DNA from: Bacteroidota bacterium
GTDB lineage: Bacteria; Bacteroidota; Bacteroidia; B-17B0; Aurantibacillaceae
Direction of reading: 5' to 3'
DNA: 64,000 nt
Assembly: GCA_030684395.1 (NCBI GenBank)
Contig: JAUXTT010000004.1
Coordinates: forward strand, 62,001-126,000
Below the pieces are notes generated by a model. The model saw nothing but the letters and a program-made list of their open reading frames with translations, was not told the origin of the DNA and did not search any database. Every line of letters begins with the position of its first letter. The stretch's first letter is position 1. The position numbers were made by a program, and so were the translations under genes. This document shows, piece by piece, positions 17,849-26,021 of this stretch.

Positions 17849-18706
17849 TTAGCTGAAGAGTTCACTTACTACTTTTATTGCCCGATTGGGGTAATCAGTT
17901 ATGATGCCATCAACACCCAAGTTTATTAGATGAATCATGTCTGCAGATTCGTTTACTGTCCATGGAATGAGTTTCACATTGAGTTTTTTTAATTCATTGA
18001 TTAACTCTTCATTAATTAGAATAAATTCCGGACTATAAATGGGTGGAACAAAGCCAAGCCGTTTTAAATTAATCTCTAAATTATCATTATTCTCAACAAG
18101 TAAGGCTAAAGTAATCTCAGGGTGTTTTTTGTTTAATTCCTGTAAGATTCGCACATCAAATGATTGTAATACACACCGATCCAACACATCATGCTTTATA
18201 AGTTCATTATATACCAATTCAACAAAGGTTTTTGGATTGGGATTAAAAATGCCGTCCTCCGGTTCTTCACTTTTGATCTCGATAGTATAATTTATAGGAG
18301 GAAGTTCGTTCGTTAAAGTGAAGGCTTCTATAGTGGAGATCACTTCGCCCAACAAAGGTTTGTATTCAGGAATGGCTTTTTGAGTTGGGAAGTTTAGATT
18401 CCCACGTTTACCACAATCATATTTACGGATCTCTTCATAATCCATTTTGTAGAGATTATACTTTTCCTTAGAATTGGGTTCAACGGTTATTCCATCCGGT
18501 CTTGTACAAAACTCCTCATTCATCCAGGCTTCGTGCGAAACAACTACCTGATTATCTTTAGAAATTACCACATCCAGTTCCAAAGCATCTACGCCTAATC
18601 TGACAGCTTCAACAAAAGAACTCAGCGTATTCTCAGGAAATAGCCCACGTGCTCCCCGGTGGCCGATAATGTTTATTTCTTTAGTTTTTGGAGCTGAGAG
18701 TCCCAT
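17849..18706 (-). CDS. Glycerophosphodiester phosphodiesterase
   Basis: A 285-residue GDPD-family enzyme that releases glycerol-3-phosphate from deacylated phospholipids. The N-terminal catalytic block is IIGHRGARGLFPENTLSSF (His-Arg, Glu-Asn), followed by ALELDVVISKDNQVVVSH with the metal-binding Glu/Asp and catalytic His. Near the C-terminus, GVDGIITDYPNRAIKV completes the TIM barrel. No signal peptide is seen (MGLSAPKTKEIN), so it may be cytoplasmic like UgpQ. With glpD it makes a short glycerophosphodiester-to-DHAP route. Confidence 0.93.
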   Translation of the reverse strand: MGLSAPKTKEINIIGHRGARGLFPENTLSSFVEAVRLGVDALELDVVISKDNQVVVSHEAWMNEEFCTRPDGITVEPNSKEKYNLYKMDYEEIRKYDCGKRGNLNFPTQKAIPEYKPLLGEVISTIEAFTLTNELPPINYTIEIKSEEPEDGIFNPNPKTFVELVYNELIKHDVLDRCVLQSFDVRILQELNKKHPEITLALLVENNDNLEINLKRLGFVPPIYSPEFILINEELINELKKLNVKLIPWTVNESADMIHLINLGVDGIITDYPNRAIKVVSELFS

Positions 18707-18786
18707 TGCAGACCGGATTTCTTTCCCGAATTTAGCTCTAAATTTGATTGAAGCGTTAAAAATCAGCTATTTTCCTCTGAAATTCT

Positions 18787-18815
18787 TTGTTAAATTCATT
18801 TTTTATGTATCTTTG
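18787..18815 (+). promoter_or_regulatory. Bacteroidota-type promoter of the DUF177-rpmF operon
   Basis: TTG (18787-18789) and TATCTTTG (18808-18815) are separated by 18 bp, a good match to the -33/-7 consensus TTG-N(17-23)-TAnnTTTG. It lies 17 bp before the ATG at 18833. Confidence 0.75.
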
Positions 18816-18832
18816 CATCCCTTTTTGGAGAA

Positions 18833-19372
18833 ATGATGAAACCAAACAAAGCAGTCATACAGTTTGGAGGTTTGGGTTTTGGAACCCATCATTTTGAGTT
18901 CGAGATTACAGATAAGTTCTTTGAATCGCTCGAATACTCAGAGATCCATAAAGCAAATGTGCTGATCAATGTTGATTTTGTTAAACAAAACAATGTTATG
19001 ACGCTCAACTTTCGCCTTTCCGGAACAGTAGGTATTACCTGCGACCGTTGTGTGGGTGAATATGATTTGCCGATAGAGAATACAGATTCCATGTATATAA
19101 AAAATGGAGATGTATCGGAAAGTAATGATTCTATCATTGTTTTACCGCATGGCGAAACATCAGTTGATCTGATAGAGCATTTTTATCAGCTAATAGCAGT
19201 AGCCCTTCCAATAAGAAGAGTTCCTTGCGAAATAGATGCTGAACTATATAAATGTGACGAAGAAGTATTAAAAAAATTGAAAGACCTCTCGGTTGAGGAA
19301 GAGCCCGGAGAAAAAAACCAAGACACTAATGTTTGGGAAGAATTAAAAAAAATAAAGTTTAATAACAATTAA
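18833..19372 (+). CDS. DUF177 (YceD-family) protein
   Basis: A 179-residue protein of the DUF177/YceD family, which is almost always encoded directly upstream of rpmF and is linked in other bacteria to 23S rRNA processing or L32 assembly. It contains the conserved region around ITCDRCVGEYDLPI and the acidic C-terminal part (DEEVLKKLKDLSVEEEPG). Two tandem ATG codons (18833, 18836) are possible starts. It leads the cluster that continues with rpmF (12 bp downstream), plsX and fabH. Confidence 0.85.
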   Translation: MMKPNKAVIQFGGLGFGTHHFEFEITDKFFESLEYSEIHKANVLINVDFVKQNNVMTLNFRLSGTVGITCDRCVGEYDLPIENTDSMYIKNGDVSESNDSIIVLPHGETSVDLIEHFYQLIAVALPIRRVPCEIDAELYKCDEEVLKKLKDLSVEEEPGEKNQDTNVWEELKKIKFNNN

Positions 19373-19384
19373 AAATAAATAATC

Positions 19385-19573
19385 ATGCCTAATCCTAAAA
19401 GACGCCATTCGAAGCAACGTACTGCAACAAGAAGAGCTAATTACAAAGCTACTGCAGCTACTATCTCTGTTGATTCTACAACAGGTGAAGCGCACTTAAT
19501 GCACCGCGCTCATTGGTTGGAAGGAAAACTTTACTACAAAGGAAAAGTAGTAATGGAAAAAGCTGCAAAATAA
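19385..19573 (+). CDS. rpmF: 50S ribosomal protein L32, cysteine-free form
   Basis: A 62-residue protein starting MPNPKRRHSKQRTATRR, typical of L32. The zinc-ribbon cysteines of the usual form are all missing. The central part reads SVDSTTGEAHLMHRAHW instead of two CxxC pairs. This C-minus form needs no zinc and is common in Bacteroidota. It sits between the DUF177 gene and plsX. Confidence 0.95.
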   Translation: MPNPKRRHSKQRTATRRANYKATAATISVDSTTGEAHLMHRAHWLEGKLYYKGKVVMEKAAK

Positions 19574-19717
19574 TATAGAAAATTACTAGAAATTAGATTT
19601 TTTTAGGCACACAAGTTTTTAAAAACGGAGTTTACTTTTGTAAGTGAGTATTTTAAAAATGCAGTGGAACGACAAAAAAGCAATTTATAGAAATTTTGTA
19701 TCATCGTATTTTTAGCG

Positions 19718-19743
19718 AAAACAGGTTGAAAAACCTGTTTTTT
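19718..19743 (+). terminator. Intrinsic terminator between rpmF and plsX
   Basis: Stem AAAACAGGTT (718-727) and AACCTGTTTT (732-741) with a GAAA tetraloop, followed by a T-run. It sits inside a 294-bp gap that otherwise shows nothing I can name. It would separate ribosomal-protein transcription from the lipid genes, fully or in part. Confidence 0.75.
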
Positions 19744-19867
19744 GCGTTAAAAAGGGTTCTTTTTTGGAGTTTTTAGCTGAAAAATGATGAAAAACTCACG
19801 ATTTATTAATAGGATTATTCCGAAAAAATTAGTTTTTTAGCCGTCTCAAAAAGAGGCAAAACTGCTT

Positions 19868-20806
19868 ATGAAGATTGGGTTCGATATAATGGGTGGAGAT
19901 CATGCTCCGGCCAATGAAATAGAAGGAGCTATTTTAGCTTCTGAAGTGTTTCCGCCCACCGTTAAATTGGTGTTGATTGGAGATAGTGATGCGGCAAAAA
20001 CTTATCTTACTTCAAAAAACGTAGATCCAAACAGGTTCGAGCTTGTTCATACTACAGAAGTAATAGATATGGGCGAACATCCTACTAAAGCCCTTTCTCA
20101 AAAACCAAATTCAAGTATTTCCATAGGATTTAAATTATTAAAGGAAAACAAGCTAAATGCCTTTTGCAGTGCTGGCAATACCGGTGCTATGTTGGTAGGA
20201 AGTATGTTTTCTGTTAAATCGGTGCCAGGCGTTATCCGTCCATGCATTGCAACTGTGCTTCCTAAAGTGAATGGAGGATACGGCTTGCTTTTGGACGTAG
20301 GAACCAATGCTGACTGTAAACCGGATGTATTGTATCAATTTGCAATCCTTGGATCACTTTATTCAGAATTCGTTGAAAAAATTGAAAGCCCAAAAGTGGG
20401 ATTATTGAACCTTGGAGAAGAACCCGAAAAAGGGAATCTTGTAGCTCAGGCAGCTTATGGTTTAATGAAGGATACCAAGGACTTCAATTTTATAGGAAAT
20501 GTTGAAGGAAGAGATTTTTTTAATGACAAAGCCGATGTAATCGTTTGCGAAGGATTTGTTGGTAACGTAGTCTTAAAAATGGCGGAATCATTTTACAGAA
20601 TGATAAAAAAACGTGACCGCTCAGATGAATATTTTGATCGTTTTAATTACGAGATATATGGTGGTACTCCAATTTTAGGGATCAACTCAACAGTAATGAT
20701 AGCTCACGGAATTTCAAGTCCAACAGCATTTAAAAATATGTTGTTGCAAACCAAAGAGATTGTGGATGCAAATCTTCCGGAAAAAATAAAACAAGTATTC
20801 AACTAA
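19868..20806 (+). CDS. plsX: Phosphate acyltransferase PlsX
   Basis: A 312-residue enzyme that converts acyl-ACP to acyl-phosphate for the PlsY step of phospholipid synthesis. The start MKIGFDIMGGDHAP is diagnostic, and the segments FCSAGNTGAMLVG, LLDVGTNADCKP, LLNLGEEPEKGN and VCEGFVGNVVLK are all conserved in the family. The next gene, fabH, starts 4 bp after its stop, indicating tight cotranscription. Confidence 0.96.
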   Translation: MKIGFDIMGGDHAPANEIEGAILASEVFPPTVKLVLIGDSDAAKTYLTSKNVDPNRFELVHTTEVIDMGEHPTKALSQKPNSSISIGFKLLKENKLNAFCSAGNTGAMLVGSMFSVKSVPGVIRPCIATVLPKVNGGYGLLLDVGTNADCKPDVLYQFAILGSLYSEFVEKIESPKVGLLNLGEEPEKGNLVAQAAYGLMKDTKDFNFIGNVEGRDFFNDKADVIVCEGFVGNVVLKMAESFYRMIKKRDRSDEYFDRFNYEIYGGTPILGINSTVMIAHGISSPTAFKNMLLQTKEIVDANLPEKIKQVFN

Positions 20807-20810
20807 GATA

Positions 20811-21794
20811 ATGATAAAAGCTGCTATAACTGCTGTTGGAGGTTACGTTCCCGATTATATCCTTACAAATGAGGAACTCTCTACCATGGTTGATACCAAC
20901 GATGAGTGGATTACTTCCCGCACAGGTATAAAGGAACGCCGAATTTTAAAAGAAGAAGGAAAAGCTTTGTCGGATATGTGCGTGGAAGCAGTTAATCAGA
21001 TTCTTAAAAAGAAAAATATTTCAGCTGAAGAGATTGATATGATTATTGTTGGTACTATCACCGGTGATTATGCATTTCCTTCTACAGCCAATGTTATTTG
21101 TGATAAAATTGGAGCAAAAAATGCCTGGGGCTACGACCTTTCAGCAGCTTGTTCGGGTTTCCTGTATGGGCTTTCAACCGGGGCGCAATTTATAGAAACA
21201 GGAAAATATAAAAAGGTAATAGTTATAGGTGGAGATAAAATGTCGAGTATCATTGATTATACCCGTCGTGAAACTTGTATTATTTTTGGAGATGGAGCAG
21301 GAGCAGTGTTGTTGGAACCTACAATGGAAGATGTTGGAATCAAAGATTTTTTATTAAAGTCGGACGGAGCAGGAAGAAATTATTTATATACTCCGGCTGG
21401 AGGTTCATTACTTCCAACTTCGCATGAAACAGTGGATGCAAGGCAACATTTTGTTCATCAGGACGGGCAAATGGTTTACAAATTTGCAGTGAAAGGAATG
21501 GCTGATGTAAGTGCGGAAATTTTAGAACGTAACAAACTAACCGGTGATGATATTACCTGGTTGGTTCCGCATCAGGCTAACAAACGTATTATTGATGCAA
21601 CAGCTCAACGTGTTGGTATTCCTGAACAAAAGGTAATGATGAATATTGAGCGTTACGGTAATACCACCGGAGGTACTATTCCTCTTTTGTTGTGGGATTA
21701 CGAAAGTAAATTAAAAAAAGGCGATAACCTGATCATTTCAGCTTTCGGTGGTGGATTTACCTGGGGAAGTATTTATCTGAAATGGGCTTACTGA
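20811..21794 (+). CDS. fabH: 3-oxoacyl-ACP synthase III (FabH), second copy
   Basis: A 327-residue KASIII that starts fatty-acid chains from acyl-CoA and malonyl-ACP. The catalytic residues are Cys114 (SAACSGF), His254 (LVPHQANKR) and Asn284 (RYGNTTG). It sits in the conventional plsX-fabH position and is the likely housekeeping copy. Its paralogue at 1,810-2,793 has the same length and triad positions. Confidence 0.95.
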   Translation: MIKAAITAVGGYVPDYILTNEELSTMVDTNDEWITSRTGIKERRILKEEGKALSDMCVEAVNQILKKKNISAEEIDMIIVGTITGDYAFPSTANVICDKIGAKNAWGYDLSAACSGFLYGLSTGAQFIETGKYKKVIVIGGDKMSSIIDYTRRETCIIFGDGAGAVLLEPTMEDVGIKDFLLKSDGAGRNYLYTPAGGSLLPTSHETVDARQHFVHQDGQMVYKFAVKGMADVSAEILERNKLTGDDITWLVPHQANKRIIDATAQRVGIPEQKVMMNIERYGNTTGGTIPLLLWDYESKLKKGDNLIISAFGGGFTWGSIYLKWAY

Positions 21795-21943
21795 TAGTAA
21801 ATTTTAATTTGAGATTTCTAATGTAAAACCAAACATATAGTATACTAAAGGACTAACGACTAAAAACCGGTAAACCAGCGACTAAAAAAAGACACACAAA
21901 CAACAACAATAAAAATAAGTATCAACTAACAAACACAAATACA

Positions 21944-22438
21944 ATGAAGTTAAATGAGATCCAAGACCTGATTAAATTTGTTTCAAAATCAGGCGTTAGC
22001 GAAGTTGAATTGGAGACAAAGGAAGTTAAGATTGTCATCAAAACAGCCAGCAAAAACGCTGCTCAGGTAATTTATCAACAAGCACCTATGGCTGCTCCAC
22101 AAGCCATTCCTCAGCAAGTAGTAAGTGTACCGCAACCTCAGGTTGTTGCTTCTTCAAACGATACAAAGGCTCCTGCTGTTTCCGAAGACAGTAAGTATGT
22201 CACTATCAAATCCCCAATGATCGGTACTTTCTATCGTTCACCGGGACCTGATAAACCTTTGTTTGTTAATGTGGGCGATGAGATCGCTCCGGGAAAAACA
22301 GTTTGTATCATTGAAGCAATGAAATTGTTCAACGAGATCGAAAGTGAGATCAAAGGAAAAATTGTAAAAGTATTGGTGAACGACGCTACTCCGGTAGAGT
22401 ATGATCAACCTTTATTTTTAGTAGATCCAACAGCTTAA
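21944..22438 (+). CDS. accB: Biotin carboxyl carrier protein of acetyl-CoA carboxylase
   Basis: A 164-residue carrier subunit that moves CO2 on biotin between AccC and the carboxyltransferase. The N-terminal domain (residues 1-40) is followed by a Pro/Gln/Ala/Val linker (about 45-80) and the biotinyl domain. The biotinylated lysine is Lys127 in IIEAMKLFNE; the SPMIGTFYRSPGP motif is also present. The 149-bp gap from fabH ends in a long A-rich leader with several CAAC words. accC follows 103 bp downstream. Confidence 0.96.
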   Translation: MKLNEIQDLIKFVSKSGVSEVELETKEVKIVIKTASKNAAQVIYQQAPMAAPQAIPQQVVSVPQPQVVASSNDTKAPAVSEDSKYVTIKSPMIGTFYRSPGPDKPLFVNVGDEIAPGKTVCIIEAMKLFNEIESEIKGKIVKVLVNDATPVEYDQPLFLVDPTA

Positions 22439-22491
22439 TTTGAAAATGGGTAGGTTCGGAAATGAATTAACGCACTTCAAATAATTTTCAT

Positions 22492-22507
22492 CCCGATAAC
22501 TATCGGG
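22492..22507. repeat. CCCGATA-CTATCGGG palindrome, copy 2
   Basis: The copy reads CCCGATAACTATCGGG, one change from the 16-bp consensus. It lies in the short gap between accB and accC, so it would be transcribed within the operon as a hairpin. Confidence 0.8.
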
Positions 22508-22541
22508 ATTTCAAATTAACTAATTTTCAAATTGATCAGGA

Positions 22542-23882
22542 ATGTTTAAAAAAATATTAATAGCCAATCGTGGCGAAATTGCTTTACGTGTAATTCGTAC
22601 ATGTAAAGAAATGGGAATTAAAACTGTGGCCGTTTATTCCACTGCCGATAAAGAATCATTGCATGTAAAGTTTGCCGATGAGGCGGTTTGTATCGGGCCT
22701 CCACCAAGTAAGGATTCATACTTGAACATGGCAAGCATTATTGCCGCAGCTGAGATCACAAATGCAGATGCAATTCATCCGGGTTATGGATTTTTGTCTG
22801 AGAATGCAAAGTTTTCTCAGATCTGTAAAGACCATAAAATAAAATTTATTGGCGCTGCTCCCGAAATGATCAACCAAATGGGAGACAAAAGTAACGCAAA
22901 GGCAACGATGATCAAAGCCGGTGTTCCTTGTGTTCCGGGTTCAGAAGGTTTGTTGGAGAATGTTGAGCAAGCAATTAAAGAAGCAAAAGAAGTTGGATAT
23001 CCCGTGATCATTAAAGCTACTGCAGGTGGCGGCGGACGTGGTATGCGTATTATCTGGAAAGAAGAAGAATTAGCGCCTAACTTTGAATCAGCAAGTAAAG
23101 AAGCAGAAGCAGCTTTTGGTAACGGAGCAATGTACATGGAAAAATACATTGAAGAACCACGCCATATCGAAATTCAAATTGTAGGTGATCAATACGGAAA
23201 AGCTTGTCACCTGAGTGAGCGCGATTGTTCCATTCAGCGCCGTCATCAAAAACTGGTAGAAGAAACCCCTTCTCCGTTTATGACACCTGAATTACGTGAA
23301 GCAATGGGTGATGCTGCTGTGAAAGCTGCTTTATCAATTGGTTACGAAGGTGTAGGTACCGTTGAGTTTTTGGTTGATAAACACCGTAACTTCTACTTCA
23401 TGGAAATGAATACCCGTATTCAGGTAGAGCACCCGATTACTGAGGAAGTAATTGATTATGATTTAATTCGTGAGCAAATATTAGTTGCAGCAGGTGTTCC
23501 TATCTCCGGAAAAAACTATTACCCTCAGTTACATGCGATCGAGTGTCGTATCAATGCGGAAAACCCTTTTATGAATTTCATCCCGTCACCGGGTAAAATT
23601 ACAACTTTACACACACCTGGCGGACATGGAGTGCGGGTAGATAGCCACGTGTATAGTGGTTATACTATTCCTCCAAACTACGATAGCATGATAGGTAAAT
23701 TAATTACTGTTGCACAAACACGTGAAGAAGCAATTGCAAAAATGCAACGTGCTTTAAGTGAGTACGTGATCGAAGGCATTAAAACAACTATTCCTTTCCA
23801 CTTACGTTTGATGCAAAATGAAGATTTCAGAAAAGGAAATTATACTACCAAATTTTTGGAAAGCTTTGATTTGAAAGAATAA
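22542..23882 (+). CDS. accC: Biotin carboxylase subunit of acetyl-CoA carboxylase
   Basis: A 446-residue ATP-grasp enzyme that carboxylates biotin on AccB. The N-terminal preATP-grasp domain begins [19 protein letters not shown]. The ATP-binding glycine loop is [11 protein letters not shown] (about residues 164-174). The metal and bicarbonate residues lie in [16 protein letters not shown], and the C-terminal domain includes FIPSPGKIT and [11 protein letters not shown]. Length is normal. It is the last gene of the cluster and is followed by a terminator. Confidence 0.97.
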   Translation: MFKKILIANRGEIALRVIRTCKEMGIKTVAVYSTADKESLHVKFADEAVCIGPPPSKDSYLNMASIIAAAEITNADAIHPGYGFLSENAKFSQICKDHKIKFIGAAPEMINQMGDKSNAKATMIKAGVPCVPGSEGLLENVEQAIKEAKEVGYPVIIKATAGGGGRGMRIIWKEEELAPNFESASKEAEAAFGNGAMYMEKYIEEPRHIEIQIVGDQYGKACHLSERDCSIQRRHQKLVEETPSPFMTPELREAMGDAAVKAALSIGYEGVGTVEFLVDKHRNFYFMEMNTRIQVEHPITEEVIDYDLIREQILVAAGVPISGKNYYPQLHAIECRINAENPFMNFIPSPGKITTLHTPGGHGVRVDSHVYSGYTIPPNYDSMIGKLITVAQTREEAIAKMQRALSEYVIEGIKTTIPFHLRLMQNEDFRKGNYTTKFLESFDLKE

Positions 23883-23902
23883 AACCGTGAAAAGACACAG
23901 TT

Positions 23903-23932
23903 AAAGACAGACCTTAGGCCTGTCTTTTTTTT
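23903..23932 (+). terminator. Intrinsic terminator after accC
   Basis: Stem AAAGACAG (23903-23910) and CTGTCTTT (23920-23927) with internal CC/GG pairing, followed by eight or more T residues. Confidence 0.85.
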
Positions 23933-24055
23933 GTTATAAAAATTCCGGGTAACACACAACTTAATAGTTTTCTCAAGGGTACATAGTCGTCCCTCAAAAA
24001 GCATCCATATTAAATTATCGATATAAAAGACCTATCTTTTCCCGCATAATTGTTT

Positions 24056-24153
24056 GGCCACGCTGTGGCCAGCATTCATCTATTAATATTAAATTACTAC
24101 TATTTGGCTCCGCTGGAGCCGTGCTTTGTAAGAATTTGCTCCAGAGGAGCAAA
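24056..24153. repeat. Cluster of three small hairpins (GCT and AGA loops)
   Basis: Three perfect hairpins occur in 98 bp: GGCCAC-gct-GTGGCC (24056-24070), GGCTCC-gct-GGAGCC (24106-24120) and TTTGCTCC-aga-GGAGCAAA (24135-24153). Comparable hairpins with different stems but the same AGA loop and A-rich right flank occur at 27.6 and 45.2 kb. Apart from this cluster and the accC terminator I see nothing in 23,883-24,191. Confidence 0.65.
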
Positions 24154-24191
24154 ACAATAATTACAAGCAATCAAAGTTTTTTATGTTTGTT

Positions 24192-24419
24192 TTAGTGTGT
24201 ATCGGCAAGACAACCACCCAAGCGATCACCATGCCTCAAATGCAATTCTAAAGAGTTAGGGCTCACCTTAAGGTTTCTCCCGCCATGGCAAACAGTAATA
24301 AACCCCGAAGCAGGTACTTGTTTAGTAAGTTTTGTTGTAAAGGATTTTGACGAAGAGGTTGATAACATAAAGCAGGCTAGCAACGTGAGGAGGAAAATGG
24401 TTCCTTTTGTGGTTTTCAT
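24192..24419 (-). CDS. Small secreted protein with a CHGG...HGD...C motif
   Basis: A 75-residue protein with a signal peptide (MKTTKGTIFLLTLLACFMLS). The mature part carries VCHGGRNLKVSPNSLELHL followed by RHGDRLGGC. This matches a short Cys/His motif (Cys-His-x-Gly, His-Leu, His-Gly-Asp-x-Leu-Gly-x-Cys) that I recall from many exported Bacteroidota proteins, often as part of larger chains. Here it is almost the whole mature protein. The two Cys and several His suggest metal binding or a disulphide; the function is unknown. It is isolated, flanked by hairpin repeats and divergent from ruvB. Confidence 0.7.
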   Translation of the reverse strand: MKTTKGTIFLLTLLACFMLSTSSSKSFTTKLTKQVPASGFITVCHGGRNLKVSPNSLELHLRHGDRLGGCLADTH

Positions 24420-24807
24420 GATCTTAGTTTTTTATATATTACTGTGTAGCCTGTAAATAGACCAATATTTACAAATTACAAAGTGAAAATTTCGGTGATA
24501 AAAATACTTTAGCGGATAAGGTTCGGGCGAACACTTTTGTTTTTCCGGATAGTATAAAATGAATTTGAATTTCACTGTAAAGATATACCAAAGGAAGTAT
24601 GATTGTATCTAAACTATGTTAAGTGGGGTAAAACTATATTGTACCGAAATTTTTCCTGATAAACGGTAATCCTCTTTACTGAGGATTAATTTCTGGTAAA
24701 AAGAATGGTTAGAAACCTCGGAAGTGTGGAAATTATGCCCCATCTTTTTTGTAAATTGCTACATATTAGAGCAAAAGCTGACTTAGCTTTTCGTATTTTT
24801 ACTCCCA
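24420..24807. other. 388-bp intergenic region with one stem-loop
   Basis: The gap between the small secreted gene and ruvB holds no credible reading frame. The only structure I see is TAATCCTC (24667-24674), loop TTTACT, GAGGATTA (24681-24688), without a strong T-tract. AAAGCT/AGCTTT lies near 24775-24791, before a TATTTTTA box that might be the ruvB -7 element. Confidence 0.5.
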
Positions 24808-25839
24808 ATGAATGAACATCTCGATCCAAGTGAAGACAAATTAGGTTCTGCTGAAAAGGAATATGAAAGAGCATTGCGCCCTTCTCTGTTTGATGATTTC
24901 AGTGGACAACCAAATGTAGTAGACAACCTCCGCGTTTTTGTAGAGGCTGCAAAGCAGCGTGAAGAAGCTTTGGATCATGTATTATTACACGGTCCTCCGG
25001 GTTTGGGCAAAACAACTCTTGCTCATATTATTTCAAATGACCTTGGGGTAAACATTAAAATAACTTCAGGTCCTGTATTGGATAAGCCGGGCGATCTCGC
25101 AGGGCTACTTACTAATCTGGAACCGTTTGATGTATTATTCATTGATGAAATCCATCGGTTGAGTCCTTTGGTAGAAGAATATTTGTACTCTGCCATGGAA
25201 GATTACAAGATCGATATTATGATCGACAGTGGGCCAAATGCAAGAACGGTTCAAATAAAATTAAATCCATTCACTTTAGTTGGAGCAACAACCCGAAGTG
25301 GTTTGCTTACGGCTCCATTACGTGCTCGTTTCGGGATCAATTCACGTTTGAGTTATTACGATGCAAAAACATTAACCGGTATAGTTCAGCGTAGTGCAGG
25401 AATAATGAATGTGGAGATCAGTGACGAAGCCTCTTTTGAAATTGCGAGAAGAAGCAGAGGAACACCTCGAATTGCAAATGCTTTGTTAAGAAGGATCCGT
25501 GATTTTGCACAAATAAAAGGAAGCGGTAAAATTGATATTGAAATTTCTCACTATGGATTAAGCGCATTAAATGTAGATAAGAACGGATTAGATGAAATGG
25601 ATCATCGTATTCTTGCTGCTATCATTGATAAATTCAAAGGTGGGCCTGTTGGTATAAATACTATAAGTACTGCTGTTGGAGAGGATTCCGGAACCATTGA
25701 AGAAGTATACGAACCTTTCCTTATTCAGGAAGGTTATTTGATGCGTACTCCACGCGGAAGAGAAGCTACGGAACTTGCTTATAAACATCTTGGAAAATCA
25801 ATTTGGAATAATAAGGGGACATTGTTTAATGAGGATTAA
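24808..25839 (+). CDS. ruvB: Holliday junction branch migration helicase RuvB
   Basis: A 343-residue AAA+ motor that, with RuvA and RuvC, drives branch migration of Holliday junctions. Walker A is [12 protein letters not shown] and Walker B is [11 protein letters not shown]. Sensor 1 is [18 protein letters not shown] and the arginine-finger region is [15 protein letters not shown]. The C-terminal winged helix ends in the typical [13 protein letters not shown]. Length is standard. ruvA and ruvC are not nearby. Confidence 0.98.
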   Translation: MNEHLDPSEDKLGSAEKEYERALRPSLFDDFSGQPNVVDNLRVFVEAAKQREEALDHVLLHGPPGLGKTTLAHIISNDLGVNIKITSGPVLDKPGDLAGLLTNLEPFDVLFIDEIHRLSPLVEEYLYSAMEDYKIDIMIDSGPNARTVQIKLNPFTLVGATTRSGLLTAPLRARFGINSRLSYYDAKTLTGIVQRSAGIMNVEISDEASFEIARRSRGTPRIANALLRRIRDFAQIKGSGKIDIEISHYGLSALNVDKNGLDEMDHRILAAIIDKFKGGPVGINTISTAVGEDSGTIEEVYEPFLIQEGYLMRTPRGREATELAYKHLGKSIWNNKGTLFNED

Positions 25840-25988
25840 TGAGTCTCCTCTTTACCCAATTTAACTAAGTAAGCCACATAGTCGGATAAAGGAGCATAAA
25901 ACGTTAAAAAACAGTAAACCCTGATTTTACTGAGGAAAAGTGGCGGTTTTTAAGACCGGAAATCTGCAATAAATTCGCCCTAATTTCT

Positions 25989-25996
25989 TACATTTG
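25989..25996 (+). promoter_or_regulatory. -7 promoter element of the aldehyde dehydrogenase gene
   Basis: TACATTTG matches TAnnTTTG and lies 25 bp upstream of the ATG at 26022. No clear -33 TTG is seen at the right spacing. Confidence 0.45.
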
Positions 25997-26021
25997 TAGC
26001 CTCATTTTAAATCCTTATTTC

